From Picocystis sp. L7 (taxonomy: Eukaryota; Chlorophyta; Picocystophyceae; Picocystales; Picocystaceae), in contig QXJR01000028.1 in assembly GCA_020975725.1 (NCBI GenBank), forward strand, positions 620,001 to 684,000: a stretch of 64,000 nucleotides of DNA. Reading direction: 5' to 3'. The number at the start of each line of letters is the position of its first letter. Position 1 is the first letter of the stretch. Of the stretch, positions 9,825 to 22,156 are shown piece after piece. Both the position numbers and the translations under genes were made by a program. Below the pieces are notes generated by a model. That model ran no database searches. It was given only the letters and a program-made list of their open reading frames with translations, and was not told where the DNA came from.

Positions 9825-10710
9825 CTGCCACGTGGCAGACCCCGTTCACGCCCCGGTTCGAGCCACGTGTACCGTTTTGCTGACGTGTCTTCTCGGCCCT
9901 CGCCTCCGCCCAAACGGTCGAGTCCAACGGTCGGATGGGGTTTTGGTGGGCGATCTCCGCCTCCACCCCCCACCTGGCCGAGGGAGTTTCTTCTCTGGGG
10001 AGGGGTAGGGAGGATGGCTGGGTGGAGGAAGATCCACAAAGGATGGGATAGAAGAGCCATCCAAGAAACACAAGATGGTGATGGATGTGAAAGCATGGGA
10101 CGGATCCAAAGAGTGGTTGGAGGGACTGGTGGAAAGAAAGAGGGACAAACAAAGGTCTTTTCAGTCGGAACACATCGTCCGGGATGCGAGAAACCAAGGT
10201 GGAAACAAGGAATCCCTTTCCTTCAAGGAACAGAAAAAGAACATTGCAAAGCACGAAAACGAACATGTAGGATAGAAAGAAGACACACATCGCCATGAAA
10301 GGAAGGAATGGTGTGCCAGAATGAGCAATCCGAAACGAAGGTCGTTCGTAGAACGTGCGTCTCGATCCCCTTTGGCATCTGGTGGCCTTGCCTTGAAAGT
10401 TATGAACTATTCATGCGGGAAACACGCATGTTTGACCCCGAAATCTCCATGCTCCTCTTGCCCTTCACCCTCCGATTCCATCAAACGTATCAGTCGACCT
10501 TGGGCCAAAGCTCGAAAACCATGTTCAGAGAAAGGGATGAAACCTAAGCGTGCTCCACTGGTTTGTTTCCTTGATGAAAAAGAAGACAAGGTACGGTTGA
10601 TCACCATTCGATATGATGCTACCACCTCGTAAGTACAGGAGATCGTTGGTGACGAAAAGGACGGGGTTGCAAAAAGGTACAGAACCTGTTATTGAAGAGG
10701 ACGGCTTTGC
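9825..10710. other. Intergenic region
   Basis: Lies between the start of the RRM gene and the 3' end of SEC23, both minus strand. A plus-strand frame at 10321-10632 (103 codons, MSNPKRRSFVERASRS) could be a small gene but has no recognisable domain; other frames overlap it. The part next to 9824 is the likely RRM-gene promoter. Confidence 0.4.
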
Positions 10711-13437
<2,727 letters not shown>

Positions 13438-14688
13438 ATGGGCATGGACGCCATAGCCGAGGTGCTCTGTCACCTGAAAACGATGCGCGTGTACCTCCGA
13501 AGCCGAGTGGAGAGTGCCGAGGATATGGCACGCACGATGCAGGTGGAATGGGAGGAAGAAAGCGGCGGCATCAAATGCAAATCGGTGGCGGGTGAAGTGG
13601 TGCTGCCGACGGCGATGCACTTCGAACGAGAATCCGCGGTGGTGGTGGCGAGGACCGATCACGTCGAAGTGCGGATCAAAGTCCTTGGCGGAGACGCAGG
13701 ACCTGGAACCCCGATCCTCAAGCAGAGAGATGCACTGCCTTGCGACGCTGCGGTGCTCGCCGAAGTGAAGTGGCTGCAGGATAGAATGGGAGGGTCGGAG
13801 AAGGAAGAAGCAGGACCCAGCTTGCATTGTGGACAGTGTGGAAACGTGGTGGTGCAGAGATTGAAGGGAAGCAGAGTGCTTCCATCCCCATACTGGAGGG
13901 AAGTGGCCGAACTGTGGTTCTGCAACTGCGGGAAGAAGGCAGACCAAAACTTCGCTGCACTGGAAGCACTGGAGGAATCCATCGTGCTCGAAGACGGCGT
14001 GCTCATGGTAGGAGAGACGGTATGCGTCCTTTCCATGGACAGCCTCGATCCGAAGCATGTGCTCATGGAATCTACGAACGAGATGCACTTGAAGCAACTG
14101 GAAGGCGAATCAAAATTATGGTCGGGAATCAAGTGCAACGCGTGCCAGGCCCATTTGGGACATCTAGGTCCCGCAGATGGAGACGCTTCTGATGCTGGGG
14201 CGAAGAAGAAGTTTTCCGCCACTTTGTTCAAGCATCGGATCTCCACGTCCGTTCGCAAGCGTTTATGCCCACTCTTTCAGTCCCATCGACAGCCCGGCTC
14301 GCTGGCTGCGGATTTGTTCACGACTTCTCGCTCACGTGGCAGCTATCGTTTTCTGATGAAACCCATGGTGGGTTCAGAACTGGACTTTTGCCTACAGCTC
14401 GTTCTTCTCAACTGGGATCTTTTGGTGTGGTCAGAGGGTCGAAGCAGGTTCTGCAGAACACTCAAAGTAATGTACAGACGTGTTGGGGCAGGCGAATCAA
14501 GCACAGCAGAGCAGTGGGCAAAGGAACACGAGGCAGAGCACATCTACGCACTTGACGATGAATTGGAGGAAACTTTACAATACTTAAAGTCGACCACTGC
14601 GAGTTTCCCCCCATCCTGTCAGTCCTTCAGTGGCTTTCGAATGGGTTTTCTCTCCACAAACATGCCAAGCACCTTGGAACAGAACTGA
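13438..14688 (+). CDS. UBE3D/HECT_2-type E3 ubiquitin ligase
   Basis: The protein matches the HECT_2 (UBE2C-binding protein, UBE3D) family, which accepts ubiquitin from E2 enzymes without a classical HECT lobe. Visible features are the paired metal-type motifs HCGQCGNVV near residue 130 and WFCNCGKKAD near 160, a third KCNACQAHLG near 230, the conserved LFKHRI stretch, and a C-terminal LVLLNWDLLVW segment. Length is 416 residues, comparable to human UBE3D (389). The start at 13438 (MGMDAIAEV) may be replaced by Met 3 with little effect. Target proteins are unknown. No intron is needed. Confidence 0.8.
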   Translation: MGMDAIAEVLCHLKTMRVYLRSRVESAEDMARTMQVEWEEESGGIKCKSVAGEVVLPTAMHFERESAVVVARTDHVEVRIKVLGGDAGPGTPILKQRDALPCDAAVLAEVKWLQDRMGGSEKEEAGPSLHCGQCGNVVVQRLKGSRVLPSPYWREVAELWFCNCGKKADQNFAALEALEESIVLEDGVLMVGETVCVLSMDSLDPKHVLMESTNEMHLKQLEGESKLWSGIKCNACQAHLGHLGPADGDASDAGAKKKFSATLFKHRISTSVRKRLCPLFQSHRQPGSLAADLFTTSRSRGSYRFLMKPMVGSELDFCLQLVLLNWDLLVWSEGRSRFCRTLKVMYRRVGAGESSTAEQWAKEHEAEHIYALDDELEETLQYLKSTTASFPPSCQSFSGFRMGFLSTNMPSTLEQN

Positions 14689-14759
14689 GCAACTGGCAGT
14701 GCTCTTGGTCGACAGCTGTACCGTCTTCGCATAAAACAATGGGGCAGGGGAGTCCTGCT

Positions 14760-14765
14760 TTTATT
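14760..14765 (-). terminator. AATAAA poly(A) signal of the J-domain gene
   Basis: On the minus strand the hexamer reads AATAAA, 73 nt after the J-domain stop at 14838. Confidence 0.6.
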
Positions 14766-14837
14766 CCAGCACGGTGACTGGCACGGAGAAAAAGATGCAA
14801 GCACCAAGTCCGATGTACTTGCGTAAATTGGTCTCTT

Positions 14838-15644
14838 CTACATGCTGCCCATCCTTTCTCTCAGCAGAACTATGGCAATCGTGAGGAGCGACACGACCAC
14901 GGCGAAAGCATCGAAAAGCAGGGCTGCGAAAGCCGGGCCCGCAAAAGGCACCAACTCCTCTGGATCGCGCTCCTGTCGCCGTGGGGTCTCGTCGTTTGTG
15001 TACGCTCTTGATGATGGAGATCCATGTGCTCTGTAGGCACGTGCTATGTTGTACAGCCTGTCTGTGTAATCTGCTCCTCCTTGCACTGCGTCCAAGTACA
15101 CCTTCCAGTCGTAGATGTTCCTGGATTGCGGCGAGGAAAGGACGCTGTACGCTTCTTGAAGCCTCAGGAACATCTGGTTGGCGTCTTCGTCGTTGCTTTT
15201 CGCCGTGTCTGGATGATACAATTTGCTCAGCTGGCGATAGCGACTTCTTATGGTGGCGTTGTCTGCGTCGTGATCCAAGCCCATGAAGTGGTAGTGCGTT
15301 CCTGGTGCGGTGAGTGCGCTCTTTCGGACCTGTTCCTCGAGTCTGCTCCATCCGTCTGCGCCTTCTTCGTCGGATTTCGCGGATTCGCTCGTGCTTGTGC
15401 TGTGTTTCCACGACTTTCGTCGGTTGCTTCCAGGTGTACCGACGTCGCTCTCGAAGGGTGGAAGGGAATTTTCCGATCCTCTCTCGCCGGAGAATCCACC
15501 ATCGAACGATCGAGGAGGCTTCCCACGCCTCCATCGTCCCATCGCGACGTGGTTGCCTCTCCACGTCGCGTGCAAGCGCGCCATAGCCACCGCCAAGGAC
15601 CGACGTGTCTTTCTCTCTCCTTTGGGATTCGTTTCCTTTTCCAT
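14838..15644 (-). CDS. Plastid J-domain membrane protein (NdhT/CRRJ-like)
   Basis: A J domain lies in the middle of the protein: THYHFMGLDHDADNATIRSR, then YRQLSKLYHPDTAKS with the diagnostic HPD, and YSVLSSPQSRNIYDWKVY. This order and the YDW ending resemble plant NdhT (CRRJ), a J-like subunit of the chloroplast NDH complex, although here HPD is intact. The N-terminal ~100 residues are basic and Ser-rich, like a transit peptide. The C terminus holds one or two membrane segments (FAALLFDAFAVVVSLLTIAI). The first ATG is at 15644; 15584 (MARLHATWRG) is a plausible alternative. 268 residues. It is divergent from the plastid protease gene. Whether it belongs to an NDH complex or assists another thylakoid or envelope complex is open. 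Confidence 0.75.
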   Translation of the reverse strand: MEKETNPKGERKTRRSLAVAMARLHATWRGNHVAMGRWRRGKPPRSFDGGFSGERGSENSLPPFESDVGTPGSNRRKSWKHSTSTSESAKSDEEGADGWSRLEEQVRKSALTAPGTHYHFMGLDHDADNATIRSRYRQLSKLYHPDTAKSNDEDANQMFLRLQEAYSVLSSPQSRNIYDWKVYLDAVQGGADYTDRLYNIARAYRAHGSPSSRAYTNDETPRRQERDPEELVPFAGPAFAALLFDAFAVVVSLLTIAIVLLRERMGSM

Positions 15645-15946
15645 CTTCGTATCCAACCGATGGATCGGACGACCACGCCCGATCGTTTTCGTCGTTGACC
15701 CGGGACGCCCTCGGTTCGCGGATCCTCGTTCGTCCGACCGTTTCGATCGGGAAACCTTCCCCTACTGTCCCTTCCCGATCCATCGGATGAGCTGCTGGGT
15801 CCCCATCCGAGATCGAACCCGATCCGAAAGGAGGGTACGGATCGATTACGTACGGGTACGCGTCCGATGGACGGTGCAGGGGAAAAGCAGGGAGAGAACT
15901 CGCTCCCACGAACTCCGACGACCACTTCGCGGTGTCGACGTCGACG
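15645..15946. promoter_or_regulatory. Divergent promoter, J protein / RseP-like protease
   Basis: About 300 bases serve both genes. GATCG-containing palindromic pieces recur, such as CCGATGGATCGG, TTTCGATCGGGAA and ACGGATCGATTACG. Two plastid-targeted membrane proteins sharing this promoter suggests co-expression; that is inference. Confidence 0.5.
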
Positions 15947-17179
15947 ATGCGCGCAGCACGAGGCGCAGCAGCGCCTCCGAAGGCGCCGAAGAAGGCGCGT
16001 GCGGCCCGTGGGATCCTCGAACGACGCTCCAGGAGGTGCAGGGACGCCGGACGTAGGCAGGTGCGCGCTGCAGCCGCAGGAATCGACCTCTCCGGACCGG
16101 AATCCGTGCTGCAGGCGCTCGGCGCGCTGGCTGCCGTGATCGCCGTGCACGAGCTGGGACACTTCACGGCCGCCAGAATGCAGAGGATACGCGTGTCAAA
16201 GTTTGCAGTGGGATTCGGACCCATCGTGGCGCGCGTGCAGGGAGACGAGGTCGAATACACCGTGCGTGCCATCCCCATCGGCGGTTTCGTCACCTTTCCG
16301 GACGCGCAAAATGGAGATGACAGCGATCAATACGATCCAGACGATCCGGATCTGCTTCGGAATCGACCGATATGGGATCGTGCCGTGGTGGTGAGTGCAG
16401 GTGTCGTGGCCAACGCCATCTTCGCCTATGCATTGCTCCTGACTCAAGTCTCCTCTGTGGGCTTCTTGCGCCAGGAGATGATGCCTGGTGCCATCGTGCC
16501 AGAGCTGCAAGAAAACTCCGCAGCCGCACGTGGTGGATTGCGTCCGGGAGACAAGGTGATCGAGGTCGGCGGTACACCGTTGGATGAAGGGGGAAGAGGG
16601 GTGCGGGAACTCGTGCAACTCGTGAAGATAAGTCCCGGGAAAGAAATGCAATTGCTGGTGGAACGCAATGGGGAAAAGTTGCCCCTGACTGTAATTCCTG
16701 ACGATGTGCGGGGAATGGGAAGAATCGGCGTTCAGCTTACAAGCAACGCCAGTCCGAAGCGAATGATTGCGCACGACCCTGGGGAGGCTTTTGCTATGGC
16801 CGGGAAGGAATGGATCAAACTGCTGGACACAGTGGTCAGTGGATTGGGTCAACTCTTTTCGAATTTCTCTGGGGCTGCCAAGCAGGTGTCTGGACCCTTG
16901 GCCATAGTATCCGTAGGTGCGGAAGTAGCTCGCACGGACATCTCTGGGCTGTATCAGTTTGCTGCCATCGTAAACTTGAACTTGGCTGTTGTGAACCTCC
17001 TGCCGCTCCCTGCATTAGATGGTGGCTACCTGTTTCTCATGCTGATCGAAGCTCTACGCGGTGGAAAAAAGATACCAAAGGAGGTGGAGCAAGCTGTGAT
17101 GACATCAGGGCTCCTGCTCCTCACCAGTCTCAGCATCTGGCTTCTAATTCGCGATGCGATTGGACTCACAATAAAGTAA
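15947..17179 (+). CDS. Plastid site-2-type metalloprotease (RseP/ARASP family)
   Basis: An M50 intramembrane zinc protease. The zinc motif HELGH is at residues 68-72 within the first membrane helix, and the second ligand-bearing segment LLPLPALDGGYLFLMLIEAL is near 355. A PDZ domain lies between (GAIVPELQENSAAARGGLRPGD, about 175-270). The ATG at 15947 (MRAARGAAAPPK) gives a basic, Ala/Arg-rich transit peptide of about 45 residues; the frame is open further upstream without an ATG. 410 residues. Chloroplast homologues (ARASP) sit in the inner envelope and are needed for plastid development; substrates are unknown here. Confidence 0.9.
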   Translation: MRAARGAAAPPKAPKKARAARGILERRSRRCRDAGRRQVRAAAAGIDLSGPESVLQALGALAAVIAVHELGHFTAARMQRIRVSKFAVGFGPIVARVQGDEVEYTVRAIPIGGFVTFPDAQNGDDSDQYDPDDPDLLRNRPIWDRAVVVSAGVVANAIFAYALLLTQVSSVGFLRQEMMPGAIVPELQENSAAARGGLRPGDKVIEVGGTPLDEGGRGVRELVQLVKISPGKEMQLLVERNGEKLPLTVIPDDVRGMGRIGVQLTSNASPKRMIAHDPGEAFAMAGKEWIKLLDTVVSGLGQLFSNFSGAAKQVSGPLAIVSVGAEVARTDISGLYQFAAIVNLNLAVVNLLPLPALDGGYLFLMLIEALRGGKKIPKEVEQAVMTSGLLLLTSLSIWLLIRDAIGLTIK

Positions 17180-17324
17180 GGTGGGAATGGGATCGAGAAT
17201 TTGGTTCAATGTATCAAGTCAAGCTTGTGCACTGGACCCATGGAGGATCACAGTAATTCGATGCAGACCGTCTGGATTACAATGGGAACCAAGGTGTACC
17301 CCTTTCGGATGCTTCTGGATTCGC

Positions 17325-17926
17325 TTAGAACTTCTCACGGTTCACCATCTTCGAATGAAACTCCTTTGTGGTTCGCGGATGGACGTTTGCCTGAGCACTC
17401 AGATTCTTTTCCTGCATGCGGCTGTAAGCGTGGTCCTTCATGTGGACGTTCTTCACTTCTTCGTCTTCGGCCTCGAGGATCTTCTGCTTCTGTCCGCGAT
17501 CCAAAGGACCTGTGTCCGTCGTAAGCACCCTTCCTAAACCGCACGAACGTACATCAGCTCTTTGTCCACGTGTCGGAGTCACTCAACCGTCGGGTGTGGC
17601 TCCCTTCTTCCCTTCCACGCACCTCCTTCCTGGTTGTCCTGCACACGTTGGTCTTCGCCTTCCATATCTTCTTCCACTCGGTCTTTCTGCAACCACGTTC
17701 GCTTCCGTACGCGCTCTTCTGCTGCGCCTTTGTGCAACTGGACGCGTGTGGTCTCGTCACGAAGAGATACGTGGCTCAACCACCCTCCCCTCGGGGGACA
17801 AACGGGCCACAACCGTCCAAGCGGATACCGTTGTGGACGTCCGGGGCGGGTTGGGGGAGTTGGTGGTGGTTGGAGGTCGGGGACAAGTATCCATCCACAT
17901 ATGGATGGAGGCAGCAGGAAAAGCAA
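17325..17926 (-). CDS. Small two-exon gene, function unknown (candidate)
   Basis: Exon 2 (17533-17325) encodes a coherent, charged C terminus: RGQKQKILEAEDEEVKNVHM and ANVHPRTTKEFHSKMVNREK. A GT-AG intron at 17622-17534 (89 nt, GTGCGT...TTTAG) joins it, with phase kept, to an upstream frame ending AEERVRKRTWLQKDRVEEDM and EGEDQRVQDNQEGG. The frame is open to an ATG at 17926, but that N-terminal part (Pro-rich) may be non-coding, and an additional upstream exon is possible. About 170 residues in this model; helical and probably coiled-coil, no known domain. Its stop lies 146 bases from the end of the protease gene, in convergent orientation. Confidence 0.42.
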
Positions 17927-18004
17927 GGGCAGGAACGCGTGCGGATGCCTGTGGGAAACGAGAACGAGATGTTGGAAATGTGTCCGGTCAACGAGGGAGG
18001 GTCA

Positions 18005-19375
18005 AGGCCCATCGAAAGCCGCGGTTCGTCCATTCTCCATGAAGTTAGATGGCATATGGAAAACATACATGTGATCCGTTGAGATTACGTGCAAAGATTC
18101 GTACAGAAGCAACGGACGGGTATTCCAACTTACAGGCACATGGGGAACATTCTCCTGGTCCGATCGAAGTATCTCCCATGGTTGAAGGACGAACATGACA
18201 TCCACGGAAGAAGGCCACTCCAAACGTTGCAGCGCTATTGCATACTGCGCTGCTGTCCAGACTTCTAGTCCTGCCATGTAAGCAAACATTCCAATGAAAT
18301 TGGATTACCTGCTTTGGTGTAACCTGGAGGATAGATAGTCACAAGTGCATGCATCCGGCTCACATTTCTCCGATGCATGCACTAGTCCTATCTGTGTTTT
18401 CCGGCACATGGTCTGCCTCAGCGGCACTGGTAGCTTCGGCCTTGCGCAATCTGAATTATATCCAGGGTCAAATTGTGTGGCTCATAGACGTATCCTGCCA
18501 TCCAGACGTCTGGCGAGGGACATGCAAGACAGCGCATTTTCTCGAGGATATACCACTGTCCCCAGGCATGCGTGAAAAGGGGTGAAACTCTCACCGTACC
18601 ACATTCAGCGATGCTGCAGTTCATCGAAAAAATCTTGGATCGATGGTTGTGACGAAAACCAAGGACATTTTGACTTGACAGTGCAGAACATGTAGGCTTC
18701 GTTGAAAGGGTACACACTGAGGCTGCAGGCAGTGAGGGTTGCCATAGGAAAGTATTCCCAGGAGTGGTGCCCTTTGCTGTTTTCCAGAAGAGGATGCACT
18801 GCAATCCAGCGAAAAGCCACAGCCAGTAAAGAAGGGTCAACCAACATGGCACTCGTGCAGCAGGAATCGTTCACACCTTCTCTGCCAGCAGAATACGATT
18901 GAGGAATCCTTAACTGCATAGACCCGACCAAGATCGAAAAAACGGTAGCATCAGGGCATACCTCATCGTAGCTTTGAATCCACGAGCTGCATTCAACCTC
19001 GTACTGTCATCAAAGTGCAGCTAAAAGTTGCTTCCATTGGTATTCATAGCTACCAGGAAAGGCATTCGTACCTGCATGCAAGCCAGTGATCGTTTATGGC
19101 CAGCTCCTCACCCTCACTTCAGCTGCCGTGGTACACGGATATAACGTGAAGCAGCTGTGACCATGCTAAAAGGGGTCTTTATCGCTGCATGCTTCCAGCT
19201 GAACGGACAAGATGGCTGATTGGGCGTCCTCACTCGTGCAGACATCCATGACATATCCCAAACTATCTATGGGCAGCTTCACCAAATGTGCACTTGCACT
19301 GCCTCACTGGCCTGATCGAGAGCGTTCGATGAAGACCGCTGCACAAGTGACCGTTCTGCCACATGATGGCACATC
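18005..19375 (-). CDS. Candidate intron-dense gene, unknown product
   Basis: No long frame spans this stretch, but protein-like segments in different frames can be linked by short GT-AG introns that keep phase: 19071-19021 (51 nt), 18961-18909 (53 nt, GTATGC), 18659-18614 (46 nt), one near 18450-18380 with uncertain borders, and 18308-18271 (38 nt). A consensus GTAAGT follows at 18133. Linked pieces include FDDSTRLNAARGFKATM, DPSLLAVAFRWIAVHPLLEN, SPLFTHAWGQWYILEKM and AGLEVWTAAQYAIALQRLEW. A possible first exon begins at ATG 19375 (MCHHVAERSL). The exact model is uncertain, the family is not recognised, and chance open frames remain an alternative. Confidence 0.3.
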
Positions 19376-19405
19376 ACCCCTTTCTGACCTATCTCTATCA
19401 TCAGG

Positions 19406-20308
19406 TCAAAGGACAACTTTCTTTGAAGTTTTCAAACCATATTTCCATGTTGTTTTATACAGTAGGTACATGAAAGCCAGCAGCGGTAGGCCATGCTGCA
19501 GTACCTTGTCCCGAGTTTGCCGGGGCAGTCCTGCCACTATAATTACCAAAACCATGGCTGCCAAAACTCCAACAAACTTTGCTAGGGTCATCCACCGTTG
19601 AGCCTCTTCCGAGCGCACCCGCTGCTGCCAGGCAATAAGGGCCATCTTGTCGCTGCGCAAAGCAAATGCCCTGCCGCTACTTGCCGTTACGACACCTGCC
19701 AATGCCACGTTGGCTTTGTCTTTCTTCTTCTGGGGCAGCTCCACTGCGACCACAGTCCACTGCAGTCCAAAGGCATCGGTGAGTGCATCTCGCAAAGTTT
19801 GGATGGCGGTATCGACTTCCTCTTCTAGGCTCCTGTCGTTGTCTAGCGATTGTTTCCTACTTTTAAGCGCTTTCACGGCTCTTTCAAGCAAGTTTGGAGG
19901 GCAAGGAAGGTGCTGTGATGTCCAGGTCCACGTTTCCTCCTGGTATGGTGGTTTGCTGTCATCCTCCTGTCGATCTCCCATCGAGGCTTTTGCACTCCTG
20001 ACGGCCCTTGAAGGTGCAGAACGCCAAACCAAGCATCGAACGCGACCTTCATCTGCTTCCAATGAGGCAAGGCTACCTTTGCGGTACCTAAGCTGCACGT
20101 GTGGCTGAGTTCCAACCGTCGTGACGACGTGGTCGAATCCCTTCACACGCGAAAGGCAAGCCGCCACACGCACCGCACGATCGCGTGGCGATGCGTCTTT
20201 CCCTCCTGAGGATGTGGTAGGCCCGTGGCAAGACCGCAGAGCCATCAAGAGGCGCTGCACGCTCGTCACATCGGCATCTCCACCCATGCGACGCGCATCG
20301 TTCGCCAT
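19406..20308 (-). CDS. Tail-anchored membrane protein, function unknown
   Basis: 300 residues starting at the ATG at 20308 (MANDARRMGG). The first ~240 residues are soluble, with a helical middle (ERAVKALKSRKQSLDNDRSL, then EEVDTAIQTLRDALTDAFG) and a stretch with alternating hydrophobics (VVAVELPQKKKDKANVALAG). Two hydrophobic segments near the C terminus (FVGVLAAMVLVIIVAGLP and HGLPLLAFMYLLYKTTW) suggest a membrane hairpin, with a short basic tail KYGLKTSKKVVL. I recognise no family. Codon use and continuity support a real gene. Confidence 0.65.
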   Translation of the reverse strand: MANDARRMGGDADVTSVQRLLMALRSCHGPTTSSGGKDASPRDRAVRVAACLSRVKGFDHVVTTVGTQPHVQLRYRKGSLASLEADEGRVRCLVWRSAPSRAVRSAKASMGDRQEDDSKPPYQEETWTWTSQHLPCPPNLLERAVKALKSRKQSLDNDRSLEEEVDTAIQTLRDALTDAFGLQWTVVAVELPQKKKDKANVALAGVVTASSGRAFALRSDKMALIAWQQRVRSEEAQRWMTLAKFVGVLAAMVLVIIVAGLPRQTRDKVLQHGLPLLAFMYLLYKTTWKYGLKTSKKVVL

Positions 20309-22156
20309 CGTTTCATCCAAAATGGGAAGGAAGAGTCCAAGGTCTCGAGAAGTGGTGAACAGCCATCAAGTTCGCCCCAACCACGCCGGTACAAATGTAC
20401 ACAACATGGGGCGGCAAGGTCCCCCTGGCACTTCTTATCTTATAGCTGCACGATAGGAGGAAAGTCGCTGGAGATGGAAGGGAGGAGCAGGGGCCTTGTC
20501 TAGTGAGAAAGGGAAGGAAACAATAGATCAGAGCATCCTTGAATGGGAGTGTGCATCATGTCGAGTTGCTACTAGATGAAGCGTCAAAGATTTGGAAATG
20601 CACTTGTATTCGTGCCGTCATTTGCGTCTGCACATAGTTCGGCTCTCTCATGGTGACTAGGTGAGTGCACAAGCAGGTCGCCCATCTTCCCAACTACTTT
20701 TTCAGCGAGAGTATCGTCTTCAAACCGCCACCCTAGGAACGTAGATTTAGCAAGCACGTGGCGCATTTGCCACGGATAGCATACAAAGGAAACTCCACAA
20801 CTTGTAGCCCGTAAACCATTGAAGAAGTCATACACATGGGAAAGTCCAAGATTTTTGCAAATACAGAGATGATCAACCGACGAGTTTTCCATCAAACTTT
20901 TGCCATATGTTTTGAGTTGTTGCAGAAGACCGAAGAAGTTGCTTTGCCAAAGAGCTCCCCCTTACCCTCGTGCGCACTCACTCCTCTACAAACGAACAAA
21001 ATTGACCTCACATGACGTTGCTGTTGGCTGTTGAATTCATCGCCTATGTAGGCAAGATCCATGTACAAGGGGGCATGGAGCATGGGGGCAATCACCGCCT
21101 CTTGCACCAACTTGCGACTCATTTAGATCATGCATACAAGCTCCATGAACATCAAACTAAACACGCAAGGAAATCAATGCGAGGTACGTTTGGTGGGTGG
21201 CAAATGCGGCAACGCAAAAATTCGCAATCAAAAACCAATGCTGACTTGGCTCGGTCCACATCAGAATGCACTCCGCGTCTTTTTCCTTCGATATGTTGTT
21301 TAGACTTTCTCGAATGATTTTTATAAGACCATTCACATGGTCTGAGAGAATTAAATTTCACTTTCCTTTCTTTCTTGCTTACGGTTCCAGCAATGTCGTC
21401 GGTGGATTGGTACATTATCGGACACGATGGATCCTTTTCTCAGCGAAAGGAGATCTTTTCGATTCGTGTACCTGTAACCCTCGCATGGAGGCACGGAACG
21501 CAATTGGTGCGTTAAGTTCCAACGTATGAATGTGCTTCCCCTTTCACACGGGCCTAGTGAACCGTTGGCTTGCCCATGGTGGCACGGTTCCTTGCACGAG
21601 ACCGTGCATGATTTTGCCCAAGTATTATCTTTTGCGAAGGTTTGTGTCGAGCTTGTTTTTCCTTTGGCGAGTATGAGGGCACGCATTCTTGGCACCCTTT
21701 CCAACGTTTGCTTGGAGAAGCGAACTATGTTGAAGGTAAGGATAGCTACGCGATTTCGATCAAGGATCGCTAACACTCAAATCATGCTCGTTCGCAGGGG
21801 CATTTTCCTTCGACTTGTGGATGGTGTGGATTTCCATGGGCGTGATTCGTTCGGGTTCCTCCGTTCGTCCCTTACGAAGTGAGCGCAGTGGCTTCGACGA
21901 ACGTGGTACCTGAGCATCACATGTCAACTCCCTTGCACTTCTGTTGGCGTCTTCCATCCACCCACGTTGCCTTTGGCTGTGTCCACCGTGGCATCCCTCC
22001 TCCATCTTCAGTCTTGCTGGTTCTCTTACCTTCCCATCCAGTCCCGTTGGGTTATCCCTACGTTGACCGTGTCCCCCAGTCCAACCCCCCTCGAGGGAAA
22101 ACACACGGTTGTGAAGGTCACAGCTAGGGGTTTGGGGGAGGGATGCGAAACCGACG
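20309..22156. other. Long lower-GC intergenic region with possible short exons
   Basis: No gene is firmly supported. On the minus strand, 21122-20892 (MSRKLVQEAVIAPMLHAPLY) can be joined through a 40-nt GTGAGT...CAAAG intron to a frame reading LLRSSATTQNIWQKFDGKLV; 20895-20584 and 21415-21152 are further open frames. These may be exons of one or more short-intron genes, or chance. The right end (about 21880-22156) is the promoter side of the CELF-like gene. Confidence 0.35.
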
